Both the position numbers and the translations under genes were made by a program. Source: Gammaproteobacteria bacterium (GTDB lineage Bacteria > Pseudomonadota > Gammaproteobacteria > Granulosicoccales > Granulosicoccaceae). Taken from it: a DNA stretch of 19,223 bases. The notes below the pieces were generated by a model. That model saw only the letters and a program-made list of their open reading frames with translations, was not told where the DNA came from and did not search any database. Location of the stretch: NCBI GenBank assembly GCA_003511825.1, contig DOIU01000230.1, positions 1-19,223 of the forward strand, written 5' to 3'. Positions 7,126-14,754 of this stretch are shown piece by piece. The stretch's first letter is position 1. Each line of letters starts with the position of its first letter.

Positions 7126-7719
7126 ATGTCAGCTCGTACGGCGCAAATTAGCCGGGATACGCTGGAAACCCGTGTCACGGTCGCCATTGACCTCGACGGC
7201 AATGGTCAGGGCAATTTCAGCTCGGGCGTTCCGTTCTTGGATCATATGCTGGATCAGATCTCTCGACACGGCGTGATTGACCTTGACGTAGAATGTGATG
7301 GTGATGTGGAGATCGACGATCATCACAGCGTCGAAGACATCGGTATTACGCTCGGCATGGCTGTGAATCAGGCACTTGGCGATAAGCGCGGCATCATGCG
7401 TTACGGGCACGCTTATGTGCCTCTGGATGAGGCTCTGTCGCGTGTTGTGATTGATTTTTCAGGGCGACCTGGTTTGTACTTTCATTGTGACTTCAAGCGC
7501 GGTCGAGTTGGCACCTTTGATGTGGATTTGGTCAGCGAGTTTTTTCAAGGTTTCGTCAACCACGCTCAGGCAACGGTTCATATAGATAATGTGCGCGGTG
7601 TGAATGAGCACCACAAAATTGAAACCATCTTCAAAGCATTTGGGCGTGCCCTGCGAGCAGCGGTTGCGCACGATGAGCGCCAAGCAGGGGTGACGCCCTC
7701 AACCAAAGGGTCGCTCTAA
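7126..7719 (+). CDS. hisB: Imidazoleglycerol-phosphate dehydratase
   Basis: The 197-residue monofunctional HisB catalyses the sixth step of histidine synthesis, dehydrating imidazole-glycerol phosphate to imidazole-acetol phosphate. The two manganese-binding histidine motifs are present: DDHHSVEDIG at about 64-73 and NEHHKIE at about 163-169. FLDHMLDQISRHG near 37-49 is also characteristic. There is no N-terminal histidinol phosphatase domain, unlike the fused enzyme of E. coli. ATG 7126 is chosen, with TGGGGA at 7115-7120 as ribosome-binding site; an in-frame TTG at 7114 overlaps that site and is unlikely. It heads the hisBHAFIE-tatABC series and hisH begins four bases after its stop. No attenuator leader peptide rich in histidine was seen upstream. 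Confidence 0.97.
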   Translation: MSARTAQISRDTLETRVTVAIDLDGNGQGNFSSGVPFLDHMLDQISRHGVIDLDVECDGDVEIDDHHSVEDIGITLGMAVNQALGDKRGIMRYGHAYVPLDEALSRVVIDFSGRPGLYFHCDFKRGRVGTFDVDLVSEFFQGFVNHAQATVHIDNVRGVNEHHKIETIFKAFGRALRAAVAHDERQAGVTPSTKGSL

Positions 7720-7723
7720 CACC

Positions 7724-8383
7724 ATGCAACGTATTGCGGTCATTGATTATGGGATGGGCAATTTACGATCGGTGTCCAAGGCTCTAGAGCACGTGGTCGA
7801 CGCAGACTGCGAAATACGCGTCACGTCCGATCAAGCGCTGATCGCAGACAGTGATCGGGTTGTTTGTCCGGGGCAGGGGGCTGCCAATGACTGCATGCGG
7901 CAATTGGCGGCGTGTGGCATGGATGCGGCCGTGCGACAGGCCATCAGCGACGGTCGGCCCTTTCTGGGTATCTGCATGGGGTTGCAAGTGTTATTGACTG
8001 CCAGCGAAGAGAATGGTGGCACACCTTGCCTGGATATCCTCGCTGGGCAGGTCAAACGCTTCAGTCACGGCATGCGCGATGCCGCGACGGGAAATCTGCT
8101 CAAAGTGCCCCATATGGGGTGGAGCCCGGTCGCGCATGCGGGCAAGCATGCTTTATGGGCAGATATTCCATCGCAAGCGCGTTTTTATTTCTGTCACAGT
8201 TATTATGTGGTGCCAGATGCGGATGACTTGGCTGTCGGGCAATGCGAGTACGGTCAGTCGTTTGCTGCAGTGTTAGCGAAAGACAATATTTTTGCGTGCC
8301 AGTTTCATCCCGAGAAGAGTGCGCGTGATGGCTTGCAACTTTTGGCTAATTTCGCACAATGGTCGCCAAGCTCCCAGCATTGA
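7724..8383 (+). CDS. hisH: Imidazole glycerol phosphate synthase, glutaminase subunit
   Basis: A 219-residue class I glutamine amidotransferase. It supplies ammonia from glutamine to HisF in the fifth step of histidine synthesis. The catalytic triad is visible: Cys84 in LGICMGLQVL, and His195 and Glu197 in CQFHPEKS. The N-terminal IDYGMGNLRSV is typical of HisH. The oxyanion-region motif usually written PGVGAF reads PGQGAA here (residues 49-54), a modest variation that leaves the nucleophile region intact. It lies four bases after hisB. A gap of 88 bases separates it from hisA, the only sizeable break in the his-tat series. Confidence 0.96.
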   Translation: MQRIAVIDYGMGNLRSVSKALEHVVDADCEIRVTSDQALIADSDRVVCPGQGAANDCMRQLAACGMDAAVRQAISDGRPFLGICMGLQVLLTASEENGGTPCLDILAGQVKRFSHGMRDAATGNLLKVPHMGWSPVAHAGKHALWADIPSQARFYFCHSYYVVPDADDLAVGQCEYGQSFAAVLAKDNIFACQFHPEKSARDGLQLLANFAQWSPSSQH

Positions 8384-8471
8384 ATGTGTCGCCACATGTT
8401 TCCCTTAGTCAACGATATCTGTACGCGTCCTAAGCGCGTCTGAATAGACTCATCAACCAACAGTAACTGTC
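8384..8471 (+). other. hisH-hisA intergenic gap with small inverted repeats
   Basis: ATGTG-TCGC-CACAT (8385-8398) forms a short perfect hairpin just after the hisH stop. ACGCG/CGCGT arms occur near 8423-8439. The palindrome ACAGT-A-ACTGT ends at 8470, directly before the hisA ATG, where a Shine-Dalgarno sequence would normally be. No promoter or T-tailed terminator was recognised. Confidence 0.35.
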
Positions 8472-9212
8472 ATGTTGTTAATTCCTGCAATTGATCTGAA
8501 AGAAGGTAAGTGCGTTAGGCTTCGGCAAGGGCGCATGGACGACGACACGGTATTTTCCGATGACCCCGTGTCTGTGGCGCAGCAATGGCGCGATGCGGGT
8601 GCGCGTCGCTTGCATATGGTCGATCTGGACGGCGCCTTTGCTGGCAGACCCATCAATGCCGATGTCGTGCGCGCTGTTCGGGAGACGTGCCCGGATTTAC
8701 CGGTACAAATTGGCGGCGGTATCCGCAATGCCGAGATTGCCAACGCCTACATAGAAGCCGGCGTGTCCTTTCTCATTATTGGTACACAGGCTGTTCGTGA
8801 ACCTGAATTTGTCACGCAGCTTTGTCAGGATTACCCGGGGCAGGTCATCGTCGGGTTGGACGCACGCGACGGTGTCGTTGCGGTTGAGGGCTGGGCCGAA
8901 GGGTCAGGAGAAGAGGCGATCGCATTGGCGCAACGCTTTGAAGGTGTAGGGGTTTCTGCCATTGTGTATACGGACATCGCCCGCGATGGCATGATGCAGG
9001 GCGTGAATCTGGAAGCGACCCAAGCCTTGGCCGAAGCGATCAATATTCCAGTGATTGCCTCGGGTGGGGTGAGCACCATGGATGATATTGAGCGGCTGTG
9101 TGGCGTGACCAGCAGTGGCATCAGCGGCGCCATTATTGGGCGTGCACTGTACGAAGGCACTATTGATCTCAGCGCCGCGCAACAACAGGCTGATGCCTTG
9201 GGTCAGCGCTGA
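8472..9212 (+). CDS. hisA: ProFAR (phosphoribosylformimino-AICAR-P) isomerase
   Basis: This 246-residue (beta-alpha)8 barrel performs the Amadori isomerisation of ProFAR to PRFAR, the fourth step of histidine synthesis. Asp8 in IPAIDLKEGKCVRL and Asp130 in VGLDARDG correspond to the paired catalytic aspartates of the HisA/HisF fold. QIGGGIRN at about 79-86 and IASGGVSTMDD near 194 are the two phosphate-binding half-barrel motifs. Length is standard. The ATG at 8472 lacks a clear ribosome-binding site and is preceded directly by an 11-base palindrome. The stop TGA shares a base with the hisF start (TGATG), so the two are translationally coupled. Confidence 0.97.
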   Translation: MLLIPAIDLKEGKCVRLRQGRMDDDTVFSDDPVSVAQQWRDAGARRLHMVDLDGAFAGRPINADVVRAVRETCPDLPVQIGGGIRNAEIANAYIEAGVSFLIIGTQAVREPEFVTQLCQDYPGQVIVGLDARDGVVAVEGWAEGSGEEAIALAQRFEGVGVSAIVYTDIARDGMMQGVNLEATQALAEAINIPVIASGGVSTMDDIERLCGVTSSGISGAIIGRALYEGTIDLSAAQQQADALGQR

Positions 9213-9985
9213 TGGGGCTGGCCAAGCGCATCATTCCTTGCCTGGACGTCGACAATGGCCGCGTCGTCAAGGGCGTCAAGTTCGTCGATATTCGTGATGC
9301 GGGTGATCCGGTTGAGGTTGCGCGTAACTACGATCGGCAAGGCGCCGATGAGATTACTTTCCTAGACATCACCGCGAGCTCGGATGATCGCGAAACCATT
9401 GTGCATGTGGTTGAAGATGTCGCGTCTGAAGTCTTCATACCGCTGACGGTCGGTGGTGGTATCCGTACGGTGGATGACGTGCGTCGCATGTTAATGGCGG
9501 GTGCTGACAAAGTTGGTGTCAATACAGCCGCAGTCTTTAACCCCGACTTCGTTGCTGAAGCGGCAGACAAGGTCGGGTCGCAGTGCATTGTGGTTGCTAT
9601 CGACGCGAAGTCCGTGCATCAGCCGGGTGAAGCGCCACGTTGGGAGATCTTTACCCATGGCGGCCGCAAGCCCACCGGGCTGGACGCCGTTGAATGGGCG
9701 GCTAAGATGAATGCGCTGGGCGCCGGGGAGATTCTGCTCACGAGTATGAATTGCGATGGTACCAAATCCGGCTTTGACCTCGCCTTAACGCGCGCAATCA
9801 GTGATGCCGTGAGTATTCCGGTGATTGCCTCTGGCGGGGTGGGCAATTTAGACCACCTCTGTGATGGCGTGTTGCAAGGTGGTGCGGATGCCGTATTGGC
9901 AGCGAGTATCTTCCACTTTGGCGAATACACGGTCGAACAGGCAAAGCAACGTATGCAAGAGCGTGGCATAGAGGTGCGCTTGTGA
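9212..9985 (+). CDS. hisF: Imidazole glycerol phosphate synthase, cyclase subunit
   Basis: A 257-residue (beta-alpha)8 barrel that pairs with HisH. It uses the channelled ammonia to convert PRFAR to imidazole-glycerol phosphate and AICAR. Catalytic aspartates are Asp12 in IIPCLDVDNGRVVKG and Asp131 in VVAIDAKS. Phosphate-binding motifs TVGGGIRTVDD (about 79-89) and IASGGVGNLDH are present, and NCDGTKSGFD is a family signature. Its start overlaps the hisA stop by one base and its stop overlaps the hisI GTG start (GTGA), so it is embedded in a tightly coupled operon. Confidence 0.97.
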   Translation: MGLAKRIIPCLDVDNGRVVKGVKFVDIRDAGDPVEVARNYDRQGADEITFLDITASSDDRETIVHVVEDVASEVFIPLTVGGGIRTVDDVRRMLMAGADKVGVNTAAVFNPDFVAEAADKVGSQCIVVAIDAKSVHQPGEAPRWEIFTHGGRKPTGLDAVEWAAKMNALGAGEILLTSMNCDGTKSGFDLALTRAISDAVSIPVIASGGVGNLDHLCDGVLQGGADAVLAASIFHFGEYTVEQAKQRMQERGIEVRL

Positions 9986-10383
9986 GCGGCGATGTGGCGT
10001 GGCTTGATGCGGTCCAATTTAACGCCGACGGGCTGGTGCCTGTGATTGCGCAGGATGCTGGTGACCAGACGATTCTGATGATGGCGTGGATGAATGCAGA
10101 AGCGCTCAGTTTAACGGTCGAGACTGGCCAAGTCGTGTATTATTCGCGCTCTCGTCAGCGCTTGTGGCGTAAGGGAGAGTCCTCCGGCAACGTCCAGCAG
10201 CTGCGTGACATGTACTTGGATTGCGATGGCGATGTGCTTGTGGTCAGCGTTGAACAAATCGGTGGTGTAGCCTGTCATACAGGTAGAAAGTCTTGCTTTT
10301 TCAAAAAGTTAGAAGAAGGCTCGTGGCAAGATACATTGCCAGTTCTCAAATCTCCGAGCGCAATGTACGGTAAAAAAGAATGA
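9982..10383 (+). CDS. hisI: Phosphoribosyl-AMP cyclohydrolase
   Basis: The 133-residue protein opens the adenine ring of PR-AMP, the third step of histidine synthesis. The metal-binding signature DCDGDVLVVSVEQIGGVACHTG is complete, with its Asp residues and cysteines, and ends RKSCFF. MMAWMNAEAL and VYYSRSRQRLWRKGESSGN are also typical. It is the stand-alone cyclohydrolase; in enteric bacteria it is fused to the pyrophosphohydrolase. GTG 9982 is the start, overlapping the hisF stop as GTGA. Its own TGA overlaps the hisE ATG as ATGA. Confidence 0.97.
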   Translation: MSGDVAWLDAVQFNADGLVPVIAQDAGDQTILMMAWMNAEALSLTVETGQVVYYSRSRQRLWRKGESSGNVQQLRDMYLDCDGDVLVVSVEQIGGVACHTGRKSCFFKKLEEGSWQDTLPVLKSPSAMYGKKE

Positions 10384-10724
10384 CGCAAACCGTCTTAGAG
10401 ACGTTAACAGCGATACTTGAATCGCGTAAAGAAGCACCGGCAGATAGCTCATACGTGGCCGCACTCTATGCCAAAGGCGAAGATGCGATCCTCAAGAAAG
10501 TCGGCGAAGAGGCCGTAGAGACCGTTCTGGCGGCAAAAGAGGGTGATTCAGACCATCTGGTGTACGAAGTTGCGGATCTTTGGTTTCACACCTTGGTGCT
10601 ATTAGCGAGCAAAGGTCTGTCGGCACAGGATATACTGAACGAACTGAGCCGGCGTTTCGGGACCTCGGGTCTCGTTGAAAAGGCTTCACGAACAGAATCG
10701 AATGAAGAGGTTAAACACTCATGA
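10380..10724 (+). CDS. hisE: Phosphoribosyl-ATP pyrophosphohydrolase
   Basis: A 114-residue all-helical MazG-like enzyme that removes pyrophosphate from PR-ATP in the second step of histidine synthesis. KVGEEAVETVLAAKEGD (about 41-57) and YEVADLWFHTLVLL (about 62-75) supply the acidic residues that hold magnesium. It starts with ATG 10380 overlapping the hisI stop and ends with a TGA overlapping the tatA ATG. The coupling to tatA means the histidine and Tat genes are likely co-transcribed, as in pseudomonads where hisI-hisE precede tatABC. Confidence 0.96.
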   Translation: MTQTVLETLTAILESRKEAPADSSYVAALYAKGEDAILKKVGEEAVETVLAAKEGDSDHLVYEVADLWFHTLVLLASKGLSAQDILNELSRRFGTSGLVEKASRTESNEEVKHS

Positions 10725-10948
10725 TGCCAAGCATTCCCCAATTGCTGATCATTTTAGCGATTGTTGTCTTGATATTCGGCGCTAAGCGTCTGCGTAACCT
10801 GGGATCGGATCTTGGAGCCGCTGTAAAGGGTTTCAAGACTGCCGTGAAAGACGAGAAGAACCCGGAAGATCCGGCTAAGCTGGATGACAAAGCTGAACGT
10901 GTGGCGGAAAACGACGTCACGACTTCTGGCAAGGAAAAAATCCAGTAA
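10721..10948 (+). CDS. tatA: Sec-independent translocase subunit TatA
   Basis: A 75-residue protein with one N-terminal membrane helix (SIPQLLIILAIVVLIFGAKR, residues 4-23), the conserved Phe-Gly at its end (19-20), an amphipathic helix (LRNLGSDLGAAVKGFKTAV), and a charged, disordered tail. This is the TatA layout. TatA oligomers form the pathway for folded proteins carrying twin-arginine signals across the inner membrane. ATG 10721 overlaps the hisE stop (ATGA); GAAGAGG at 10704-10710 serves as ribosome-binding site. A second ATG follows at once at 10724. The amphipathic helix and its position before tatB support TatA rather than TatE or TatB. Confidence 0.95.
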   Translation: MMPSIPQLLIILAIVVLIFGAKRLRNLGSDLGAAVKGFKTAVKDEKNPEDPAKLDDKAERVAENDVTTSGKEKIQ

Positions 10949-10969
10949 TCTCGACTTTGGCGGGCACCT

Positions 10970-11371
10970 GTGTTCGACGTTGGCTTTTGGGAAATTCTCC
11001 TTATCGGCGTAGTGTCGCTATTGGTGATTGGGCCTGAGAAACTGCCCTCTGTGGCGCGTAACGTGGGCCGTTGGGTGGGCAAAATCCAGCGGTTTGTCGC
11101 GGGCGTTAAGTCAGACTTTAACGCAGAGTTGCAATCGGGTGAGCTGCGCAAATTGCTGGGTGACCAAGAAAATCAGATCCAAGAGCTGCGACAAATGGTT
11201 AAGGATGCGCGGGAGGGCTTTTCTCAAGAAATGTCCGATGCTACTCAAATGGCTGAAAAGAATCTCGAGCATTTGCGCAAAGACATCGATGACGTGAGCG
11301 CTAGCGCTGAGCCCATCCAACCCTCACCAGACACTGCTGAATCCAAGCCACCGACACGACGACCCGAATGA
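10970..11371 (+). CDS. tatB: Sec-independent translocase subunit TatB
   Basis: The 133-residue protein begins MFDVGFWEILLIGVVSLLVI, with the acidic residue and Glu8 typical of TatB, then GPEKLP at the helix end. A long amphipathic and coiled-coil-prone region (about 25-105) and a Pro/Ser-rich tail follow. TatB forms the signal-peptide receptor with TatC. The start codon is GTG 10970, 21 bases after tatA, with no strong ribosome-binding site visible. The stop overlaps the tatC ATG as ATGA. Confidence 0.95.
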   Translation: MFDVGFWEILLIGVVSLLVIGPEKLPSVARNVGRWVGKIQRFVAGVKSDFNAELQSGELRKLLGDQENQIQELRQMVKDAREGFSQEMSDATQMAEKNLEHLRKDIDDVSASAEPIQPSPDTAESKPPTRRPE

Positions 11372-12366
11372 GCACATCGGCTGATCCCGACGACCAAAAC
11401 CCAGCGCAAGAGCAGGGGTTTGTTTCACACTTGGTTGAGCTGCGCGACCGTCTCCTGAAGATCGTGCTCGCGGTTGGTGTGTGTTTTATCGTTCTTTTTC
11501 CCTTTTCTGACACCATCTACTCTGCGCTTGCAGAGCCGCTGTTGCGACATATGCCTGAAGGGAGCAATATGATCGCCATTGATGTGGCGTCGCCGTTCTT
11601 AATTCCGTTTAAAGTCGTCCTGATGCTGTCGGTCTTTGTCTCGGTGCCGTTTATCCTTTACCAAGTGTGGGCATTTGTGGCGCCAGGGCTGTACTCCCAT
11701 GAGCAGCGTTTGGTCAGGCCCTTACTCGTATCAAGCACGCTTTTGTTCTATTTGGGTGTTTCTTTCGCCTACTTTGTGGTGTTCCCTCTGGTGTTTGGTT
11801 TTTTTACCAGCATCGCTCCTGAGGGGGTCGAGGTCAGTACCGATATAGGCCGCTATCTCGATTTTGTCATCACACTGTTCTTTGCCTTTGGCTTGGCATT
11901 TGAGGTGCCTATTGCGACAATTTTGCTGGTAATGACCGGCGTTACCACGGCCGAAGCCTTGGCTGAAAAACGTCCGTACTTTATCGTGGCCGCGTTTGTG
12001 GTTGGCATGTTTCTCACGCCGCCCGATATCATTTCGCAGACCTTGCTTGCGTTGCCCATGTGGCTCCTGTTTGAGCTCGGCATATTTTTTTCACGTTTTT
12101 TTATTAACCGGGTAAAAGAGGCCGGTATCGCACGCGAGACCATTCTCGATGAGACCGCGAGTACGACCACTACGGCTCAACAGGCCTCAGCGACTGAGAC
12201 CGCCTCAGCATCCGTTGCTAGAGGCGATGAGGGTGACTATCAGCCGCCTACTGATGACGAAATGGAGGCTGAGTTGGACCGCATTGAAGCAGAAGAAGCG
12301 GCAGATGATGCTGAAAAATCCCGTCAAAATCCGGAGGCCGGCGGTAGCAAGGATCCAACGCCCTAG
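11368..12366 (+). CDS. tatC: Sec-independent translocase subunit TatC, with long acidic C-terminal tail
   Basis: The core (about residues 12-255) is a normal six-helix TatC. FVSHLVELRDRLLK is the conserved cytoplasmic N-terminal motif that recognises twin-arginine signals. FVAPGLYSHEQR, FEVPIATILLV and FLTPPDIISQ are further family blocks. TatC is the receptor core in the inner membrane. Unlike compact TatC proteins of about 250 residues, this one continues for roughly 75 residues. That tail is Thr/Ala-rich at first, then strongly acidic (DDEMEAELDRIEAEEAADDA), then ends in a Gly/Pro-rich segment. The tail should be cytoplasmic. The gene overlaps tatB and is last in the his-tat series. Confidence 0.96.
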   Translation: MSTSADPDDQNPAQEQGFVSHLVELRDRLLKIVLAVGVCFIVLFPFSDTIYSALAEPLLRHMPEGSNMIAIDVASPFLIPFKVVLMLSVFVSVPFILYQVWAFVAPGLYSHEQRLVRPLLVSSTLLFYLGVSFAYFVVFPLVFGFFTSIAPEGVEVSTDIGRYLDFVITLFFAFGLAFEVPIATILLVMTGVTTAEALAEKRPYFIVAAFVVGMFLTPPDIISQTLLALPMWLLFELGIFFSRFFINRVKEAGIARETILDETASTTTTAQQASATETASASVARGDEGDYQPPTDDEMEAELDRIEAEEAADDAEKSRQNPEAGGSKDPTP

Positions 12367-12462
12367 CTCCCGTCCATCTGATCACTTACAATGTCTCTTT
12401 AAGCTGTGGCAATGCTCAGGATTGACCGCTGTTTTTAGGCACGAACCGAAGACTCAATAGCT

Positions 12463-14016
12463 ATGAGCACTCAGATAGATAATGTACCGCGCCGTCCCAC
12501 TGTATTGATTATCATGGATGGCTTGGGGCATAACCCCTCGCGCAAGCACAATGCAGTTGCACTCGCGAAAACGCCGAATTTAGACGAGCTGTATGCCAAG
12601 TTTCCACTCACGGTGGTGGAGGCGTCAGGTTTACCCGTCGGGCTTCCGGACGGGCAGATGGGCAACTCCGAGGTTGGCCACCTTACACTGGGGTGCGGAC
12701 AAGTGCTGCGACAGGATCTGGTCAAGATCAACGACGCGATTGATGATGGCAGTTTTTACACCAATCCCGCGTTATCTGACATCTTGGACGATTGCGCAGC
12801 TAACAAGCGGCCTCTGCATTTACTGGGGCTGGTGTCAGACGGTGGTATTCACAGCCATTTGCGGCATCTTCTGGCACTCATTGAGGCCGCTGGGCAGCGA
12901 GGCGTTAAGCCCCTACTGCATATGATTACCGACGGTCGCGACACCGTTCCACGCTGTGCAACGCGATTCCTTGAATCCGTAGAAGCGGCGCTTGAGAGAG
13001 CGGGAGGAGCTATCGCAACCGTGGTTGGACGTTACTACGCGCTGGATCGCGATAATCGATGGGAACGTGTTGAATTGGCATGGCAAGCCATTGTTAACGG
13101 CGAAGGGCGTGCTGCTGAGTCCGCGCACATAGCTATTGAGTCTGCATGGGCTGCTGGTGAGGCCGATGAGTTTATCAAGCCCGTCGTATTGCCTGGCTAT
13201 GAAGCACCGCAAGCGGGTGATCAGTTCTTGTTTTTTAATTTCCGCAAAGATCGTCCCCGAGAGCTGACATCAGCCTTGGCATTGTCTGCGTTTGACCCAT
13301 TTGCGCGAGGGGATGCTTTTGAGCCATTTCGCATGGCCACGATGACCATGTATGACAGCGAGTACGATCTGCCGGTGCTGTTTGAGAAAGAAGTGCCCAA
13401 GGTCACGCTGGGCGAGGTGATCGCCAATGCGGGCGTAAAGCAGTTCCACAGTGCGGAGACCGAGAAATACCCTCACGTGACGTTCTTTTTTAATGGCGGA
13501 CGTGAAGCGCCTTATCCCGGTGAGGACCGCAAGCTTATCCCGTCTCCCAAGGTTGCGACTTACGATGAGCAGCCGGAGATGAGTGCCTACGGCATCGCTG
13601 AGGCGGTCGTTGAAGCGATTGAACGCGAGGAGTATGGCTTTGTGATCTGCAACTTCGCTAATGGCGATATGGTGGGGCACACGGGCGTGCGTGAAGCTGT
13701 GATTAAGTCTGTCAGCGTGGTCGATGAGGTTGTGGGGCAAGTGATTGACGCGGCGCGTCAGCACGGTTATTCAGTGGTGTTGACGGCAGATCACGGCAAC
13801 GCTGATCTTATGGTAGATCCGGTGACGGGTGGGCCGCATACGCAACATACCGTGTATCCAGTGCCGTGCACGGTGGTGGATGAGTCTCACTGGCGCTTGT
13901 CTATTGGTGCAGGCTTGTCTTCCATTGCGCCCACCGTTCTGGAGCTGATGGGCCTTGAAGTGCCGCCTGAAATGACGGGCCACTCACTCCTACTAGAAAA
14001 TTTGGGGCCAGTGTAA
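12463..14016 (+). CDS. gpmI: 2,3-bisphosphoglycerate-independent phosphoglycerate mutase
   Basis: The 517-residue cofactor-independent mutase interconverts 3- and 2-phosphoglycerate in glycolysis and gluconeogenesis with two manganese ions. It belongs to the alkaline phosphatase superfamily. Seen are LIIMDGLGHN with metal ligand Asp19, the catalytic Ser69 in GQMGNSEVGHLTLG, HSHLRHLLALIEAA, ITDGRDTVP, FFNFRKDRPREL, and the C-terminal metal site LTADHGNADLM. Length is standard. ATG 12463 is preceded by the 96-base gap after tatC; no convincing promoter or strong ribosome-binding site was found, so read-through from the his-tat unit is possible. The stop codon lies in the loop of a perfect 12-base-pair hairpin. 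Confidence 0.97.
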   Translation: MSTQIDNVPRRPTVLIIMDGLGHNPSRKHNAVALAKTPNLDELYAKFPLTVVEASGLPVGLPDGQMGNSEVGHLTLGCGQVLRQDLVKINDAIDDGSFYTNPALSDILDDCAANKRPLHLLGLVSDGGIHSHLRHLLALIEAAGQRGVKPLLHMITDGRDTVPRCATRFLESVEAALERAGGAIATVVGRYYALDRDNRWERVELAWQAIVNGEGRAAESAHIAIESAWAAGEADEFIKPVVLPGYEAPQAGDQFLFFNFRKDRPRELTSALALSAFDPFARGDAFEPFRMATMTMYDSEYDLPVLFEKEVPKVTLGEVIANAGVKQFHSAETEKYPHVTFFFNGGREAPYPGEDRKLIPSPKVATYDEQPEMSAYGIAEAVVEAIEREEYGFVICNFANGDMVGHTGVREAVIKSVSVVDEVVGQVIDAARQHGYSVVLTADHGNADLMVDPVTGGPHTQHTVYPVPCTVVDESHWRLSIGAGLSSIAPTVLELMGLEVPPEMTGHSLLLENLGPV

Positions 14017-14029
14017 AACTGGCCCCAAA
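14001..14029. terminator. Perfect 12-bp stem-loop between convergent genes, probably a bidirectional terminator
   Basis: TTTGGGGCCAGT (14001-14012) pairs perfectly with ACTGGCCCCAAA (14018-14029) around a five-base loop. The stem covers the last codons of gpmI and the loop contains its TAA stop. Downstream on the plus strand there is no T-run beyond the stem. On the minus strand the stem is followed by TTTTC. It most likely stops the minus-strand outer-membrane gene transcript and also protects or ends gpmI mRNA. Confidence 0.65.
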
Positions 14030-14061
14030 GGTGTTCCGTGAGTAGTTACGCCTGACGGACC

Positions 14062-14553
14062 TCAGTCCATGTTCATTTTGATCTGAAAGAACATTACCGC
14101 GTTGCTGTGTTCGCCTTTATAGTCGATCTCGGGCGAGCCGCTGATGTTGAGTACCGTCTTATCCGTTAATGAAATTTCCACGGCGGGTAGGGGAACAATC
14201 TTGGTCTGTACGTCCGTATCAACATGATACTGTTTTCGCAGGACTGTCGCGCCAAGCATCAGTCTGACATCTCGCGTCATTATGCGTACCGAGCGTGTCG
14301 CATAGTTAACGCCTGCATATGTCGCTTGGCTACCAAAGCTGTCAGAAAAGGTACCGATGTGCCAGCCGAGATGGTTGGAGGGTGAATACTCCCAGCCGAC
14401 GCCAGGTACGATGGCATTTCTGTCTTGAAAATTCTCGAAGTGCAGGGCGACGGTGTTCAAGACGAAAAAGTCGTCCTTTGCCTTGGCTTCGGTCATGAAA
14501 ACACTCGTGAGTAGGGTGCTGGCCGCAGTTAGCTGGGAAATTTTTTTAAACAT
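14062..14553 (-). CDS. Small exported beta-barrel-like outer-membrane protein, function unknown
   Basis: A 163-residue protein with a clear signal peptide (MFKKISQLTAASTLLTSVFM, likely cleavage after EAKA at 25). The mature part has alternating short hydrophobic/polar stretches such as FFVLNTVALHFENF, GVGWEYSPSNHLGWHIGTF and YAGVNYATRSV, as expected for a small outer-membrane beta-barrel. The pattern of short strands with SFGSQATYAG and an NAVMFFQIK ending resembles small PagP-like or phage-associated envelope proteins, but I do not recognise the family with confidence. It does not end in the aromatic residue typical of many barrels. It converges on gpmI, and its stop codon lies in a small hairpin (14057-14068). 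Confidence 0.65.
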   Translation of the reverse strand: MFKKISQLTAASTLLTSVFMTEAKAKDDFFVLNTVALHFENFQDRNAIVPGVGWEYSPSNHLGWHIGTFSDSFGSQATYAGVNYATRSVRIMTRDVRLMLGATVLRKQYHVDTDVQTKIVPLPAVEISLTDKTVLNISGSPEIDYKGEHSNAVMFFQIKMNMD

Positions 14554-14754
14554 GCCTGTTTTAAACCTTCGTAATAGTTGTTATGGAGCAAGCTGTCCGT
14601 CTGTCGGGAGCTGCCGGTTTATTGGCGTGCCATGCTATACATCGCTAAGTGGAATGACAAATCTCAATCCCTCAGATGCAAAGCCTATAAAAAACAAAGA
14701 GATAGGGGGTTTTAAAGGGGTGACAAATTCATGTCGCTTTTTTAGAAGGCGTGC

